DNA of 64,000 nt from Saturnia japonica (taxonomy: Eukaryota; Arthropoda; Insecta; Lepidoptera; Saturniidae). The notes under the pieces are model-generated. The model had not been told where the DNA came from. It searched no databases and saw only the letters and a program-made list of their open reading frames with translations. The DNA lies in the NCBI GenBank assembly GCA_033032175.1, contig CM065318.1, positions 16,678,001-16,742,000 of the forward strand, written 5' to 3'. A program made the position numbers and the translations under genes. Positions 1 to 10,986 of this stretch are shown here, in pieces; positions within the stretch are counted from its first letter, which is position 1, and every line of letters begins with the position of its first letter.

Positions 1-764
1 ATAATTGGTCCTTCGAACCGGATATTCCATTACCGAGACAAGTTTTCAATTTATTTAACATGAAATAGGTATCTATCAATATTTTATTTAATAACCAGTG
101 ATTACCGGCACAGCTTTGGTGGTCTGTAAGAAAAAAATGTAATATAGTGTAACTTGTGTCGGTTTGTATTTTAGAAACTTTTACTTTATTTATGTAGCGC
201 ATGCCCAACTAAAGTTGCGTGATCCCTTTACTCAACTATCTATATTAAAGCTAGAGTTCAAACAAATATGGTTATATTTACAGACGATATGGCACCACTC
301 TATGCCCTACCACCAGAGTCTACATTATGAAAACACTAATCACAGTAATAAGTATGTAGAACATTTATTAGTGATTGGACTCTATAAACGGTACCTTTAC
401 TAGTATACCTAATTCTTAGATTTGTGATTCTTATTAAAATAGGGTAAAATGACATATTTCTGGTAATGAATTTTAGACTTAGTTAGAAATCGAAACTTTT
501 GTAATTTTGTTTTCCCATTCAGCTTTTCAATAATTAAATTTATCAACACAAAATTGTGACGATTTTGAATTTGGTAGTCGCGAATATTTATTTTTTATTG
601 TTTTATAGGTCTTCCATAATTGTACCTGATTTAAAACGGTGAATGAAACACTATGATATTTATTTTGCTATCATATTTTAATTTGATTGTGGCAAACATG
701 CAAATATGCAATAATATAAATGTAATTTTATGATTAATCTATAATCTATATCTAAGACTAGGAA
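1..764. other. AT-rich DNA, nothing recognised
   Basis: The stretch is A+T-rich with frequent stops in all frames. I recognise no repeat family, RNA gene or exon in it. Confidence 0.5.
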
Positions 765-1005
765 GTGAGAGTGTATGCGTGAATTCGTTGATAAGGTCGC
801 GTCAACTGAGGTCGGCCCGAAGGTTGCGTTTGCGCAGGCCCCACCAACAATGGCTTCCGATCGTCGTTCGCGATATCCACTCATTGTCCCGCGAATCAAT
901 TTGAATAATTATGGATCTGCCGCCAAGTGTAGGCTTGGTCATCGAGTGATACCAGTTGAAAATGGGAACGCAGTTTTACGGAATATTTTGAAATATTTGA
1001 TTTGA
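765..1005 (+). other. CpG-containing open segment, unknown
   Basis: This patch is richer in G+C and CpG than its flanks and is open on both strands: a plus frame from an ATG at 775 to a stop at 1003-1005 (76 residues) and a minus frame at 678-899. Neither translation resembles a family I know. It could be a decayed transposon fragment, a short host exon or a conserved non-coding patch. Base composition is the only argument for function, so confidence that it is coding is low. Confidence 0.2.
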
Positions 1006-2159
1006 ATAAAAAATATATTTGTGAATTATTGGGTTCCTAGGTAAGCAGTAATAAATTATGTGCAACCGTTATAACTACCTACATTGATTTTGCTTTCAAT
1101 GTATTATTACATAAACTTATTTTCTATGACGTATGAGTTTCTATGTGGTATGTTACTTTTTCACCTGAAAAAGTGGTAAAGTTAATAACATTAATTCCCA
1201 ACATCAATACATAGTATAAAAGAAAGACGTTATGCGCGTATGTCTGTTTGTTCGCTTACTTCTTGTAAAACACGCCATAGATTTGAATTTACGATGTAAC
1301 TTATGTATTCCATTGAGTATAATTGTAGCGCCATTAGTTATTTCTTGAGTCTCAATAGCCATGGCAATGGCAGAAAATGATTGCAATTATTCAAACCCGT
1401 CTTCTATATTATTAACCTTCTTATTGTAAACGTTTATATTCAGAATTTTCCAGACTTAGTCATTCGTTTCTCGGGGAAGCTTCGTAACAATTTTACTGAA
1501 GGTCATCGATTAAACACGACAAATAAACAAGTCTATTATGCGACGGCCCGATATCTGTCTCAGTTGCTAAATTAGTTTCGTCAGCTTTATTTGCAGGTAG
1601 TACTTGTCAAGCCTTACAAATAACCTCAGCTTTGTTAATATTTTTGCAGGTGGTAAGAACTCTTATTGGCGTTGAGATAAGGCCTGATATTTATATAATA
1701 CCTAATAATCGAATATAAAAAATAGAGGTTATCGTTACTTATCTCTATTATCTGTACAAAAATAAAATGTTAAACTAAGGTAATGTGTGTGTTTACTGGG
1801 TCTGCTCCGCACATACGTAGCAGATGCATCCTACCTTCGCGATAACCGTGCGGTCACACTTGGGGTAATCAGAATAATGTCACAGTACTCAGTAGTTGTA
1901 ACATATAGACAAAAGTGATCTCGTTTTTAGTATTACGTTTATTATCAAGTTCCTTTCTTCTATCTTCAAAAGTGTGTTCTAAAAGTGTCCTTAAAACCGT
2001 TGGCTTAAAAAGGTACTCCTAAATGTATGAGCATTAATATTTCCTAAGACGCTGATAATAAAATTAATTTTATAATCGATAATCGATCTTTATTCATTTT
2101 TAAATATCTAAGGAGTATTTGAACAAGGTCTTATGAAATACTTATACGGGGTGCCGAAA
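1006..2159. other. AT-rich DNA, nothing recognised
   Basis: Only short chance frames occur here, including one at 1381-1575. I see no repeat family or splice-bounded exon. Confidence 0.45.
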
Positions 2160-2400
2160 CGGTTAACAACAGTGCAATTAGCGAGCTAGGCCGAAGTGGC
2201 GTGACGACCGCGCCACAGATTTATCCAATGAGAGACAATCATTGACCACGTGCGCAGGCGCAATGTATTTAGGTCAACGTGGAATTATTGCTACTGAAAA
2301 CGCCTTGTTACGTAGTACGTACGAACCGTGACGTCACTGTCCGCGATGGTCAGGCTGTGTTGCAATCCGTTTGTGTTAAACAAGCCCTGTTCTTACAATA
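2160..2400. promoter_or_regulatory. Clustered promoter-type motifs (candidate enhancer/promoter)
   Basis: Within about 110 bp the sequence contains a CCAAT box (2225-2229), a perfect E-box CACGTG (2247-2252) overlapping an NRF-1-like TGCGCAGGCGCA (2251-2262), and a perfect CRE TGACGTCA (2329-2336). The patch is locally CpG-rich. In animals these motifs bind NF-Y, bHLH, NRF-1 and CREB/ATF proteins respectively. No gene is visible beside it, so a regulatory role is inference. Confidence 0.3.
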
Positions 2401-3774
2401 CGAGATAATTTCTACAGACGTTTCGTTAATATGCCGTTCTCGCGCTATTATATAACTGGAGATTAGTGAAAGTTTAGATATTTTTAAATACAAAAACTTA
2501 TGTTGCCAGCGGATGAAGATTTTTTTTTACATTTAACATGAATTCAGGTAACACTCAAAACTAATCTGCATTCTACGTTTAACATGTTATCAAATATGAT
2601 TGCGATTAAATTCTACTTTGTAGGAATAATATATAAAAACAACTCTTCCATAATGCAAAATGTTGAGTATATGACATTTAATAAATATAATGTGACAGGT
2701 TAAATACAAAGAGACAGGTTTCTTTAATATATCTACTAGTAGCGACCCTGGCGGAAAACCGAAGGAACTAAAACTGTCAGTACCTACACGAAACTAAATT
2801 ATAATGATACGAACTAACAGCCCCATAACTTGGAAGTTTTTTATTCATTGATAACATTTCTCTGCGGGAGTGTTAAAAAAATAATTCCCACCTTAAAATA
2901 TATTTAAAAGAACACAATCTTTATCTCTTTATTAATGGTATCTCTATAGATTTAAAGGAAAATGAAATGTTTGCCCATGGACTTGTCGTGTACAGTGCAG
3001 TGCATTCACTTAAAGAAAACAATTGAAATATTGTATATTTTAAAATATACATAAAAGAATGCAATCAATACGTCTTTTATGCAACTTGTGGATGTAATTT
3101 CGTTCGTAAAGGACGCGATAAACGTTAATTCCAGTTGTTTCCAGTTCAAATTAGCGCTTACATTGACGATGGTATCGTCCATTGTGTAGATGCCAATTTA
3201 TTACTGTACTATTTTCGTCGATTGTATTTTTGTCGCACAGTAAGACTTAATGCGTACAGGTTACGAGTCCATTTACCCCATTTATAGTTGAATTAATAAT
3301 TAAATGAATAATTTTAATATTTATTTCAAGTTCAGTGCATATTATTTCAGTAATAATAACGTATAATTAAGCCATCAGGAAAAATATTATGCGTGAAATA
3401 GATGGTATTTGTTTTGGTGTTTAATTAATGTTACGCAGACGCTAAACCGTTTGTTAGATTTCTGTATTCTTCGTTTTAGGTTTTGAGTAGAATCTCATGA
3501 CGCTTTAGATATTAAAAGCAGCTAAGAATTTGCAGGATGGTATATGAATGCAGTTAAAATGTAAAATTTCATGTGATGTTTTTTTTAGTGGGATAGTTTT
3601 TCACTAGGTACCGAAAGTTTTGACGAAAAAAATACTTAATTTCCTAAATCCCGGATCTTAAACTTAAATTAATTCATTGTGTAATAACGTAATATCTATA
3701 AATCGATTGTGTCACATTGAAACTAATAAAAATGTACACATAGTCGCATAAAATAGTTGTGAAGAATTAAATTC
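2401..3774. other. AT-rich DNA, nothing recognised
   Basis: No repeat, RNA gene or plausible exon was recognised, only short A/T homopolymer runs. A sequence opening with ACTAGTAGCGACC near 2734 resembles an inverted Helitron-like 3' end but is too short to call. Confidence 0.4.
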
Positions 3775-3912
3775 CGAAAGCGTACGTCGCGCGCCTCGCT
3801 GTCTATAGTGGTCTCACGTCGCGCCTCGCCGCTTGCCACTCGCCGCGCCTTGTCGCTCTCTCACACACGCACACTTTCGCGTTTGTACGCCGGTCCACGC
3901 TCTATCACCAAG
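3775..3912. promoter_or_regulatory. CpG-rich block
   Basis: A run of about 130 bp is full of CGCG, CGCC and TCGC words, in strong contrast to the AT-rich flanks. It contains a short CA-rich stretch (about 3861-3875). It is not an open frame of note. It could be a promoter-associated CpG patch or a low-complexity remnant. Confidence 0.25.
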
Positions 3913-4089
3913 CCTTGTTAAACGAGCCAAGTTTTTCCAATAGGAGACTCGGATGATTGAAATATCAGGACTAATCTAACCTATGTTTATAGTGTAACAT
4001 TTAAAAAAAATTATGTTAGCTCAGTAGATAATGGCAGATTTCTATTTAGGTTAGTGAAAATTTAACTTCAATGATTTTGCGAAGTTCCC

Positions 4090-4215
4090 TTTTATATGTT
4101 TGAAGTTGAAGGTCCAATACCAATGTCTAAAGCCAGTTATAGGTTAAAATGGGACCCTTGATGTAACCCATTTCCAAAGAAAAAAGGAATCATCCAAATC
4201 GGTTCATAAACAAAG
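4090..4215 (-). repeat. Family D repeat fragment
   Basis: Read on the minus strand this matches the middle of the dispersed family seen at 13695-13935, 27360-27575 and 40905-41140. The shared words are a 'tggtcccattttaa'-like core and an 'ggacctt..aacttcgaag'-like motif. It is diverged and truncated, and its class is unknown. Confidence 0.5.
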
Positions 4216-5689
4216 AAGTAATAGCTGAACATCTATTTAAAAAAACCAATTGATATCCTCAATCTTCATTGAAATCGGAAAAGCATTCAAAAGTTGAGTA
4301 ATGATTTAAGTGTAGACGCGATATTGCGTATAACGTTTTTCGCAATGTCCCAGAACATTAATAATTGCGTTTACCTACATCTGATCGAGTGGTAGGACAT
4401 GAGTTAGTATTTAATTACGTGTTTACTATAAAATAGCAGTGCGATTTATTCACTAAGCCCTTCTAGTGGAAATAATCATTCTACGTAGAAAATAAACCTA
4501 TAAAATTATTTTGAAATAATTCGCGAGTGTCGTAACGATAATAAATTTTAATTTAACTTGAAGCAGTTAGGTATTGACAATTCATAATTTAATCTGAATT
4601 GATTAATTACACTAGGTAGGTTTTTCTATACTTATAACTTAGATTTTTATGAATTTTGCTTTTATTTTACCCCTTAGATACTTGGTCCTTTTAAATAAAA
4701 TTAACACGATATCTTCATTGAATTACAAGTTATTCAAAGTTTAAAAAAAAAACTATGATATATATGAGAATGACGAGTTCTGTTGTCCACGCGAGCGAAG
4801 CGAAATAAAATAATTTTTAAACTTAAAATTGTTATCTGTAGATTACGACATTAAACGGTCCACCGAAGAAGAGCCTGTACATTTAGGAAGATAAAGACCC
4901 GGTAGGTGAAACTATTAAGTTAACTGCTTCTAGTGAAACGGATCATACATACACAAGTACGGTAGCGGCTAATGAGGCGATTGTATTTGGTCAAATAGCT
5001 CTAAACATTCCTTACATGTTAGTCAGTAACGAATAATAGCCAGCAAGTAAGCAATGCAACGCAAGATGCAAAATAATCGATGGTTAATTTACACAAACAC
5101 ACTTTGCCTATGCCGATCACGCGATTGGCACACAATACCCCCCCCTTGCATTCCTACACTGACGACATAAAAGACCTAAATTGTAAGTAGTTATGTCTGT
5201 ATGTATCAGATAGTGAACATCTGTGAACAGTATGCACCTAATTTCTCAAGCTTCATTTTTATATTGCAACTAGCTGTGCTCCGCGGATTTTTCCGTGTTA
5301 AATATGGATTTTACAGACTGTTTCATACGTGTGATACCTACTTGCCTACAGATTGTCAGATTGGTTCGCGTTTATGGTCACTGACCCACACCTAAGTTTC
5401 CTACTGTCATGTTAGTTAGCGTATAATCATCCTCGGTAAATAGGCTATATTTTTTTTATTTGACTTGTGGTTCCAGAAATTAATAACGCGTTCAAAGTTC
5501 AATCAAATAATATTTTTTTGAGTTATAATATTAGTATTAATTTTCACACGTCTATATCTGCAGTTTGATTGTATTGAATCGACATAGTGACTCTATACAT
5601 AAATATGAACAATTGTGATTTACTGAAGTGGTTTAAGCTTGTTCTATTTAAGTAAATATTGCTCATCTCCAATTTTTTATTTCATAAAC
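4216..5689. other. AT-rich DNA with small Helitron-like scraps
   Basis: This is mostly unrecognised AT-rich DNA. Near 4780-4802 a 'gttgtccacgcgagcgaagcg' type string resembles the GC-rich 3' hairpin region of lepidopteran Helitron-like repeats. Near 5270 'actagctgtgctccgcgg' resembles the same kind of end on the minus strand. A C8 run lies at about 5140. No gene was seen. Confidence 0.35.
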
Positions 5690-6052
5690 AACTCAGTACC
5701 TACTTTGAGTTTATGGCGGGATCGTAAAGTAACATGTTGTGGTTTTTATTTTTAATTAATTTACTTAGGTATTATGCGTGATATAGTTTAGTTGTTGTGC
5801 ATAACTGAAGTGGATTATAAATATTAAGCGAAAAACGTGCATTTTGAGATGTCACAAAAACTCTCTAGATAGTTCTGACAAGAGAGCCACCATCTTGTCA
5901 GAAGAAGCCCACTCTATATATTGGAAAATTTTACGAAGACTTAATAAAAACATATCAATGTTTCATATCAGCATTATCTGGCGAGTGGTTTTTGTGGCAC
6001 CAAAACAAGAAGAAGAAGAAGAACTAAGTACTTAATACTTGGCAATTAGGTA
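5690..6052 (-). repeat. Family B dispersed repeat, near full length
   Basis: On the minus strand this begins with a TTC-rich head (complement of the GAA run at about 6008-6023). It continues through the family words 'caagatggtggctc' and 'ccacttca.ttatgcacaa', and ends with the 'gatcccgcca.aaactc' tail near 5700. Similar copies occur at 10.1, 15.7, 20.6, 24.5, 53.2-53.9, 61.6 and 62.4 kb. There is no coding capacity; the frame at 5844-6035 is a by-product. Class is unknown (MITE-like or SINE-like). Confidence 0.65.
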
Positions 6053-7180
6053 CGCAAGTAACGTCTATAAATATTAATCATAAAAGTAAACTTACATATT
6101 TTATTAGTCAATATTAAATCTGAAATGAACACAAACAGCAAATCATTGCGTTTAAAAAATATATAAACGCAGTTGTTAAGAGTGAAAAAATTTAATGGTT
6201 TTGTAAACAGCTTAGAATTTTTAACCGTAGATACAGCCTGGGCGTGACTTTTTAAAATTAAATTATAGCCTAATATATAAATAAGTCTGGCTTGATTTTA
6301 AATGAATATATTGCTGAAAAAGGTAGAGGCCTTTTTTTATTAAATATGAGGATCCAATTTGACACGGTCATTTAGTTCCAAACTAAGCAAAGTTTTTTAT
6401 TATGGTAACTAAACAGCTGATATACAAACACATAGTAGTTAACATCAAGACACACAACTGACAATTATGCTCAAAAAAGTCAATCATGCGCGAGTATCGA
6501 AGCCGCGACCGCTCATCTCAATAGTTCGGCATTGACTTATTTTCAACTTGAGATTGAATCACTGTATCACAATTCAATTTAGAAGTTAATAAATATTGGC
6601 TTAGTCTTAGTCATATCTAAGTCCGAGGACTATGAATGATGTACCTATTATAATATATAGTACCTACATATTTCTCGAACGTTCCAATGATTTCCTACCG
6701 AACTGGCTACGTCACTAACAGTTTTCCAATATTTGCTTTCAAGTTTTTATCGCCGACAGAACTAGTGTTGGCGATATAAGTAAACTAGTTATACAAAAAT
6801 AAACTCGATTGAAACTGGTATTTTATTATGTGTATTACTCGTTAGGGTTGACACAATACTAATCCTTAAATTGACAGTTTTCTTAAAACTAAAATATCGT
6901 GATGCTTAAAAATTAACAAGAGAATGAAGTAAAATGATCGAAATTTTCGAAAGCCATGATAAAATCTGAGAATTAGTTTAATGGTTTTAATCTAATTCTA
7001 TATGAAAATAAGTCTAAGTAATTAATTCTAAATGAAAATTATAATAACAAATCCGAGTAGGTTTAATGCGAAAAAGGTAACTCTTATTATTTCTGTATTA
7101 TTTCTTTCTACGCCATTAGGGGACATGTCGTGGACATCTGGTAGAATTATGGGAATCATACTTAATATAAAAAATGTGAA
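6053..7180. other. AT-rich DNA, nothing recognised
   Basis: No recognised repeat or exon. Opposed short frames at 7028-7261 look like chance. Confidence 0.4.
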
Positions 7181-7184
7181 AGTT

Positions 7185-7375
7185 TCTATGTTTGTTACAC
7201 AGTCATCCAAAAGCGGCTGAATGGATTTGGATGAAGTCTGGCATACTTGCAAAGAATTCATAACCTGGATTAAACATATAAGATATTCTTTATCCCGGTA
7301 AATGAAATATTTTTAATTTCTCCCTGGATCAAATTCTGAAGTCCTCGCTGACAAAGCTTAAAAAAGTTAAAGAAA
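7185..7375 (+). mobile_element. Helitron-like repeat fragment
   Basis: The stretch contains 'gtttgttacacagtca', '..cggctgaatggatttgg' and 'tttatcccggtaaat', followed by 'ctggatcaaattctgaagtcc'. The same order of words occurs at 63100-63310 and, on the minus strand, at 35401-35541. It resembles small non-autonomous Helitron-like repeats common in Lepidoptera. A clear CTAG end is not visible, so it is probably truncated. Confidence 0.45.
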
Positions 7376-7864
7376 CATTTTTTTTTATATTGTCTAGATT
7401 GTAAGGTCGACCCTAATATTATTAACATTTACAGCAACATAGTTGCCGAGACTTAAATTAATAGGCGATACATTTCATTCGTATTTCCTTTCATAAAACG
7501 TTTACACGCTGACAATTCAATAAATCTGACCGTATTTCATTTATTATCAGCATTCAAGATAAATTACTTTAAATATTAATTCAATACTACAACAATACAC
7601 ACAACAATCTTTAAACCACATGTTTAAATCAGAAAGAAGGCATTTCTAATTAGCAGGAAAAAGAAAATCTCATATCGGATTGGCTAAAAAATAATAGAAA
7701 TACTCGCGTCTCTATTGGTTGAAATTTCTCTTCTAAATACATCAGTGAAATATATTTGTACAAGATGTAAGATACAAGAGAAAATTAGTAGGTATTTATA
7801 ATTATAACTAACTAGGTAACAAACAAACAATTATAGGATTTAGCCTGTGAGTTCTGATTTCACG
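7376..7864. other. AT-rich DNA, nothing recognised
   Basis: No recognised feature. Confidence 0.4.
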
Positions 7865-7976
7865 ATTTTGATCGTTATCGAATTGGCCTAGCGGTGTGAC
7901 GACCAGACTAGTACGCACTGTTGTATGTACAGTACGAGTGGTCGATAGTTCGAGTCCTGCTGATTTTGGATTATTA
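7865..7976 (+). repeat. tRNA-derived SINE head (SINE-F)
   Basis: This has an internal-promoter layout: an A-box-like TGGCCTAGCGG near 7884 and a B-box-like AGTTCGAGTCC at 7947-7957, about 60 bp apart as in tRNA genes. A related copy is at 19235-19310. The anticodon arm is not convincing, so it is a SINE head and not a tRNA gene. The 3' limit is unclear. Confidence 0.55.
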
Positions 7977-8087
7977 ATAAGAACTTTTAAAAGAAGACAT
8001 CTCTTTCACTTTTACTGCCCATGTGTTTTATTTTCTTATTTTATTTCAGAAAGTTGAAATAGCTGATATAGTTACTTTACTTGGACA

Positions 8088-8125
8088 TAGCCGCTTACCA
8101 TCAGGCGGGTTGTATACTTGTTTGT
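8088..8125 (-). repeat. Family E end fragment
   Basis: 'gccgcttaccatcaggcgg' is the inverse of the opening of family E (copies at 13035, 21480 and 60950). Only about 40 bp is recognisable. Confidence 0.45.
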
Positions 8126-9214
8126 CAACTTAGTTCTATTACAAATAGCATTTCAATAGCGTCTATAACTGTTAGTTATCATTGCATGAATTAAATTATA
8201 ACGTTTTTTTTATTTTCCGTTGCGTATTCTAAAATCAACCGACCTTTCATTATAAAACATGAATCACCGGTAATCACCAGCGAATAGAGCGTTACTCTTT
8301 TTTTCTTAAATTATTAATGATGGCTATGACACACTGATCTCACGGCCCACCCTGAATGAAACAAAAAAAAATGGCCACAACATTTGCGGGCACCGGCATT
8401 AATCGCGAACTGCCAGACCGCGTTACAGTTTAAAAAAATAAATAAATATATACACAAATGGCGCTTTGTCGGCGGAACCAGTTTCCGTTCGCCTGCATTG
8501 ACAATATGGCTTTTACTTGTACGATAAAGTTTAAAATTGCGTGATTTTCCACAAGACAGGTGTAAATTTACGTGGGTCGGTTAACCAGACTAACTGGTTA
8601 GTTAGTGCCGTTGAACCACACAGGTGGGCCTTGGATTACTAGAGATAAATTTAATATGGCATAATAATAGAGTCTTTAACGACTGACGTCCATGAGTTCG
8701 TCAGAACTCCTGCAGAAACTGAGAGTATGGGTATAATTTGCGCAAAGAAAAGTGTAAGAAGGCATACTTTTTTTTTTACTTTAAACGGATATATCAATAA
8801 CTGTGTTCGAGGAAATAATGAAGGTCATATAAAATAAATAAAAAAGGTTGCGAAAAATCGGTTTTATACCTACTTTTTATATCCTATTGTAAGTTCAGTG
8901 TGACTCAGTTCAAATGTGTTTCTTTTTTTAAATTTATAGAATGTAATGCGAAACTTCCGGAACATACGACTAAGTAGGAAGCGGACGTAGGTCATAATTC
9001 ATTCTTACGCGAGTTGCTAATTACAACATAATGATTTGCAGAAGTAAGCGCGTGGAAAAGCACTTAGCACACTGTGTTGTTTCGCATCTTAATTATATTA
9101 TTTATCCATGTATTATTTTAATATTTCTTCATTAATTGATTTTTTTTTAATGAAATATATTATAGAAAAAAAATATCATGAAATTAATATAACAGGCTAA
9201 TTAAATCGCAAATC
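8126..9214. other. No gene recognised; slightly GC-richer middle
   Basis: The middle (about 8340-8650) is somewhat richer in G+C than the flanks and includes a palindrome-like 'ggttaaccagactaactggttag' tract near 8580-8602. No open frame or known repeat was seen. Confidence 0.35.
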
Positions 9215-9590
9215 TATCTACATAACTAAAAACTAAATACTGTCCGTTGGTAGTGCATCATTTGAAAACGGCTTGATCGATTTTATTTTTATTTGAAAAT
9301 GTCCGTATTAGGTTTTTATGGCAATATTAGAAAAGTTTTCCTGAAAATTTTCAATTCGAGGAAAACAAAGTCTATCGGATTTTTGTATAGACTCACGATT
9401 CTTTTTTCGTTTGTTTATGGTCATGAAAAAGTTATAAGGTTAATAATAATCATTGGGAAAGACAGAACAACGTCTATGAAGTCAGAAAGGTCAAGAAAAA
9501 GAAATATTTCGGATGAGACAGTTACTAAAATTTCTAAAAAATTATATACTCGTAAATCACGTAACATTACCGTTCTATTTTAAACATTAA
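9215..9590 (+). mobile_element. Helitron-like repeat, with non-coding frame
   Basis: From 'tctatctacataactaaaaac' the order 'tgtccgttggtagtgc', 'gaaaacggcttgatcgattt' matches the opening style of small Helitron-like repeats. The frame at 9293-9583 (96 residues, rich in K, I, F and S) shows no domain I can name and is probably accidental. No 3' CTAG terminus was identified. Confidence 0.35.
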
Positions 9591-10110
9591 ATATATTTTT
9601 TGCTATTCGTTATTAAAACAAAGTATCTAGGTACGTTTACTCGTCGTTTCGCAATTGAAATTCCATGTCAATCATGGATAAGTCAAAGATAAAAAATTTG
9701 TAGGATGATGACAGAGATCTTTCACTTCCTGTAAGTTCTTTCATCTAAGATTACGTGTTAATAACCAATACCGTTTCTCATTTCACTATATGACAACAGA
9801 TCTGATTCATAAAATTTCCCCATATGATGTAAAATATGATGGGTATCGTTTGAAGATAATCTCGGATAAGATATGATTTGAGAAATCGTGACAAATTGCC
9901 AAATTTTAGATATCACTTTTTCTATAGAATCGCATTAGTTAAAAAATCTTAGTAAAGAAAACAGCTGTGTCCTTTTTTATTTATGTATTAATTCATTAGT
10001 CATTTTAAGAAAAGTTGAATTAGAAGTATGTATTATAAAATACATTTTCATTACTATTCCAAATGTTTTCTTTCTATTTTTATAATTAAAATTATATTTC
10101 AATAATAGAA
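9591..10110. other. AT-rich DNA, nothing recognised
   Basis: No recognised feature. Confidence 0.4.
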
Positions 10111-10111
10111 T

Positions 10112-10300
10112 TCTTCTGTTCTTCTTTTTCCTAACTTGGCTATTATTCCTCTTTATTGAAGACCATTATTGAGTAAATATAGAGTGTTTAGTGATGATTC
10201 AGTATGCTAACAAGATGATGGTTCCCTTGTTAGAACTTTCTAGCGTGTTTTTGTGGTATATCTCAGAAATCATGGTCAATGTTATTAATTTCAATCTACT
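10112..10300 (+). repeat. Family B repeat, 5' half
   Basis: It starts with a TTCTTC-rich head, then 'cctaacttggct', 'cctctttattgaagacca', 'ctaacaagatgatggttccc' and 'ttagaactttctag', as in the 53-kb array. It is truncated after the central motif. The 10191-10406 frame is incidental. Confidence 0.6.
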
Positions 10301-10968
10301 TCACTTTTGTATAATAACCAACCTTCAATATGCAAAATGCGACCTGTATTTACAAATTATGAATATAAAAATACACTTCATAAATGACATTTTGAAATCC
10401 CGCTAAATAAACTCCTATTAGAATTCTATTGTTTCATGTTTTAACACAAAAGTAATTTATATTATTGGTAAAAAAAAGCAGATCCCAAACAGTTCTTTTC
10501 AAATTAATAATGATACGTAAAATATACATAATGTAATGTGTAGGAGGAGTATTGTTAACCATTTGTTATTCACGATCTAATTGAATATTTACACTGTAGC
10601 CAGTTCGCATTATGTCTGCTGTACACGTTAAGTCAACGCTAATTTATTGAAAACTCAATGATTCAAACATAATGACAGTTCCAATAAAAATAGACTCACC
10701 GTGAAATTAATAAACCATGTTACATGCATATTACATAATTTAAATGTTTGCGAAAAATTATGTAATGAAAATGGATGCATCAATTGTCTGCTCTGTTATT
10801 GTTGTGTTGTCTATGATTTTTTTTTATTGTTCCAATCCAGACACAGGTGAATTACGGTATTGTGATAATTATGAAATTACATAAATACATTTGTAATCGA
10901 AACATTTCAATATAACATAAAGTGATATATTTAAAATAATTTAAAATTATATATTTTGTTAATATTTA
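10301..10968. other. AT-rich DNA, nothing recognised
   Basis: No recognised feature. Confidence 0.4.
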
Positions 10969-10986
10969 TCTATATACATATATATA

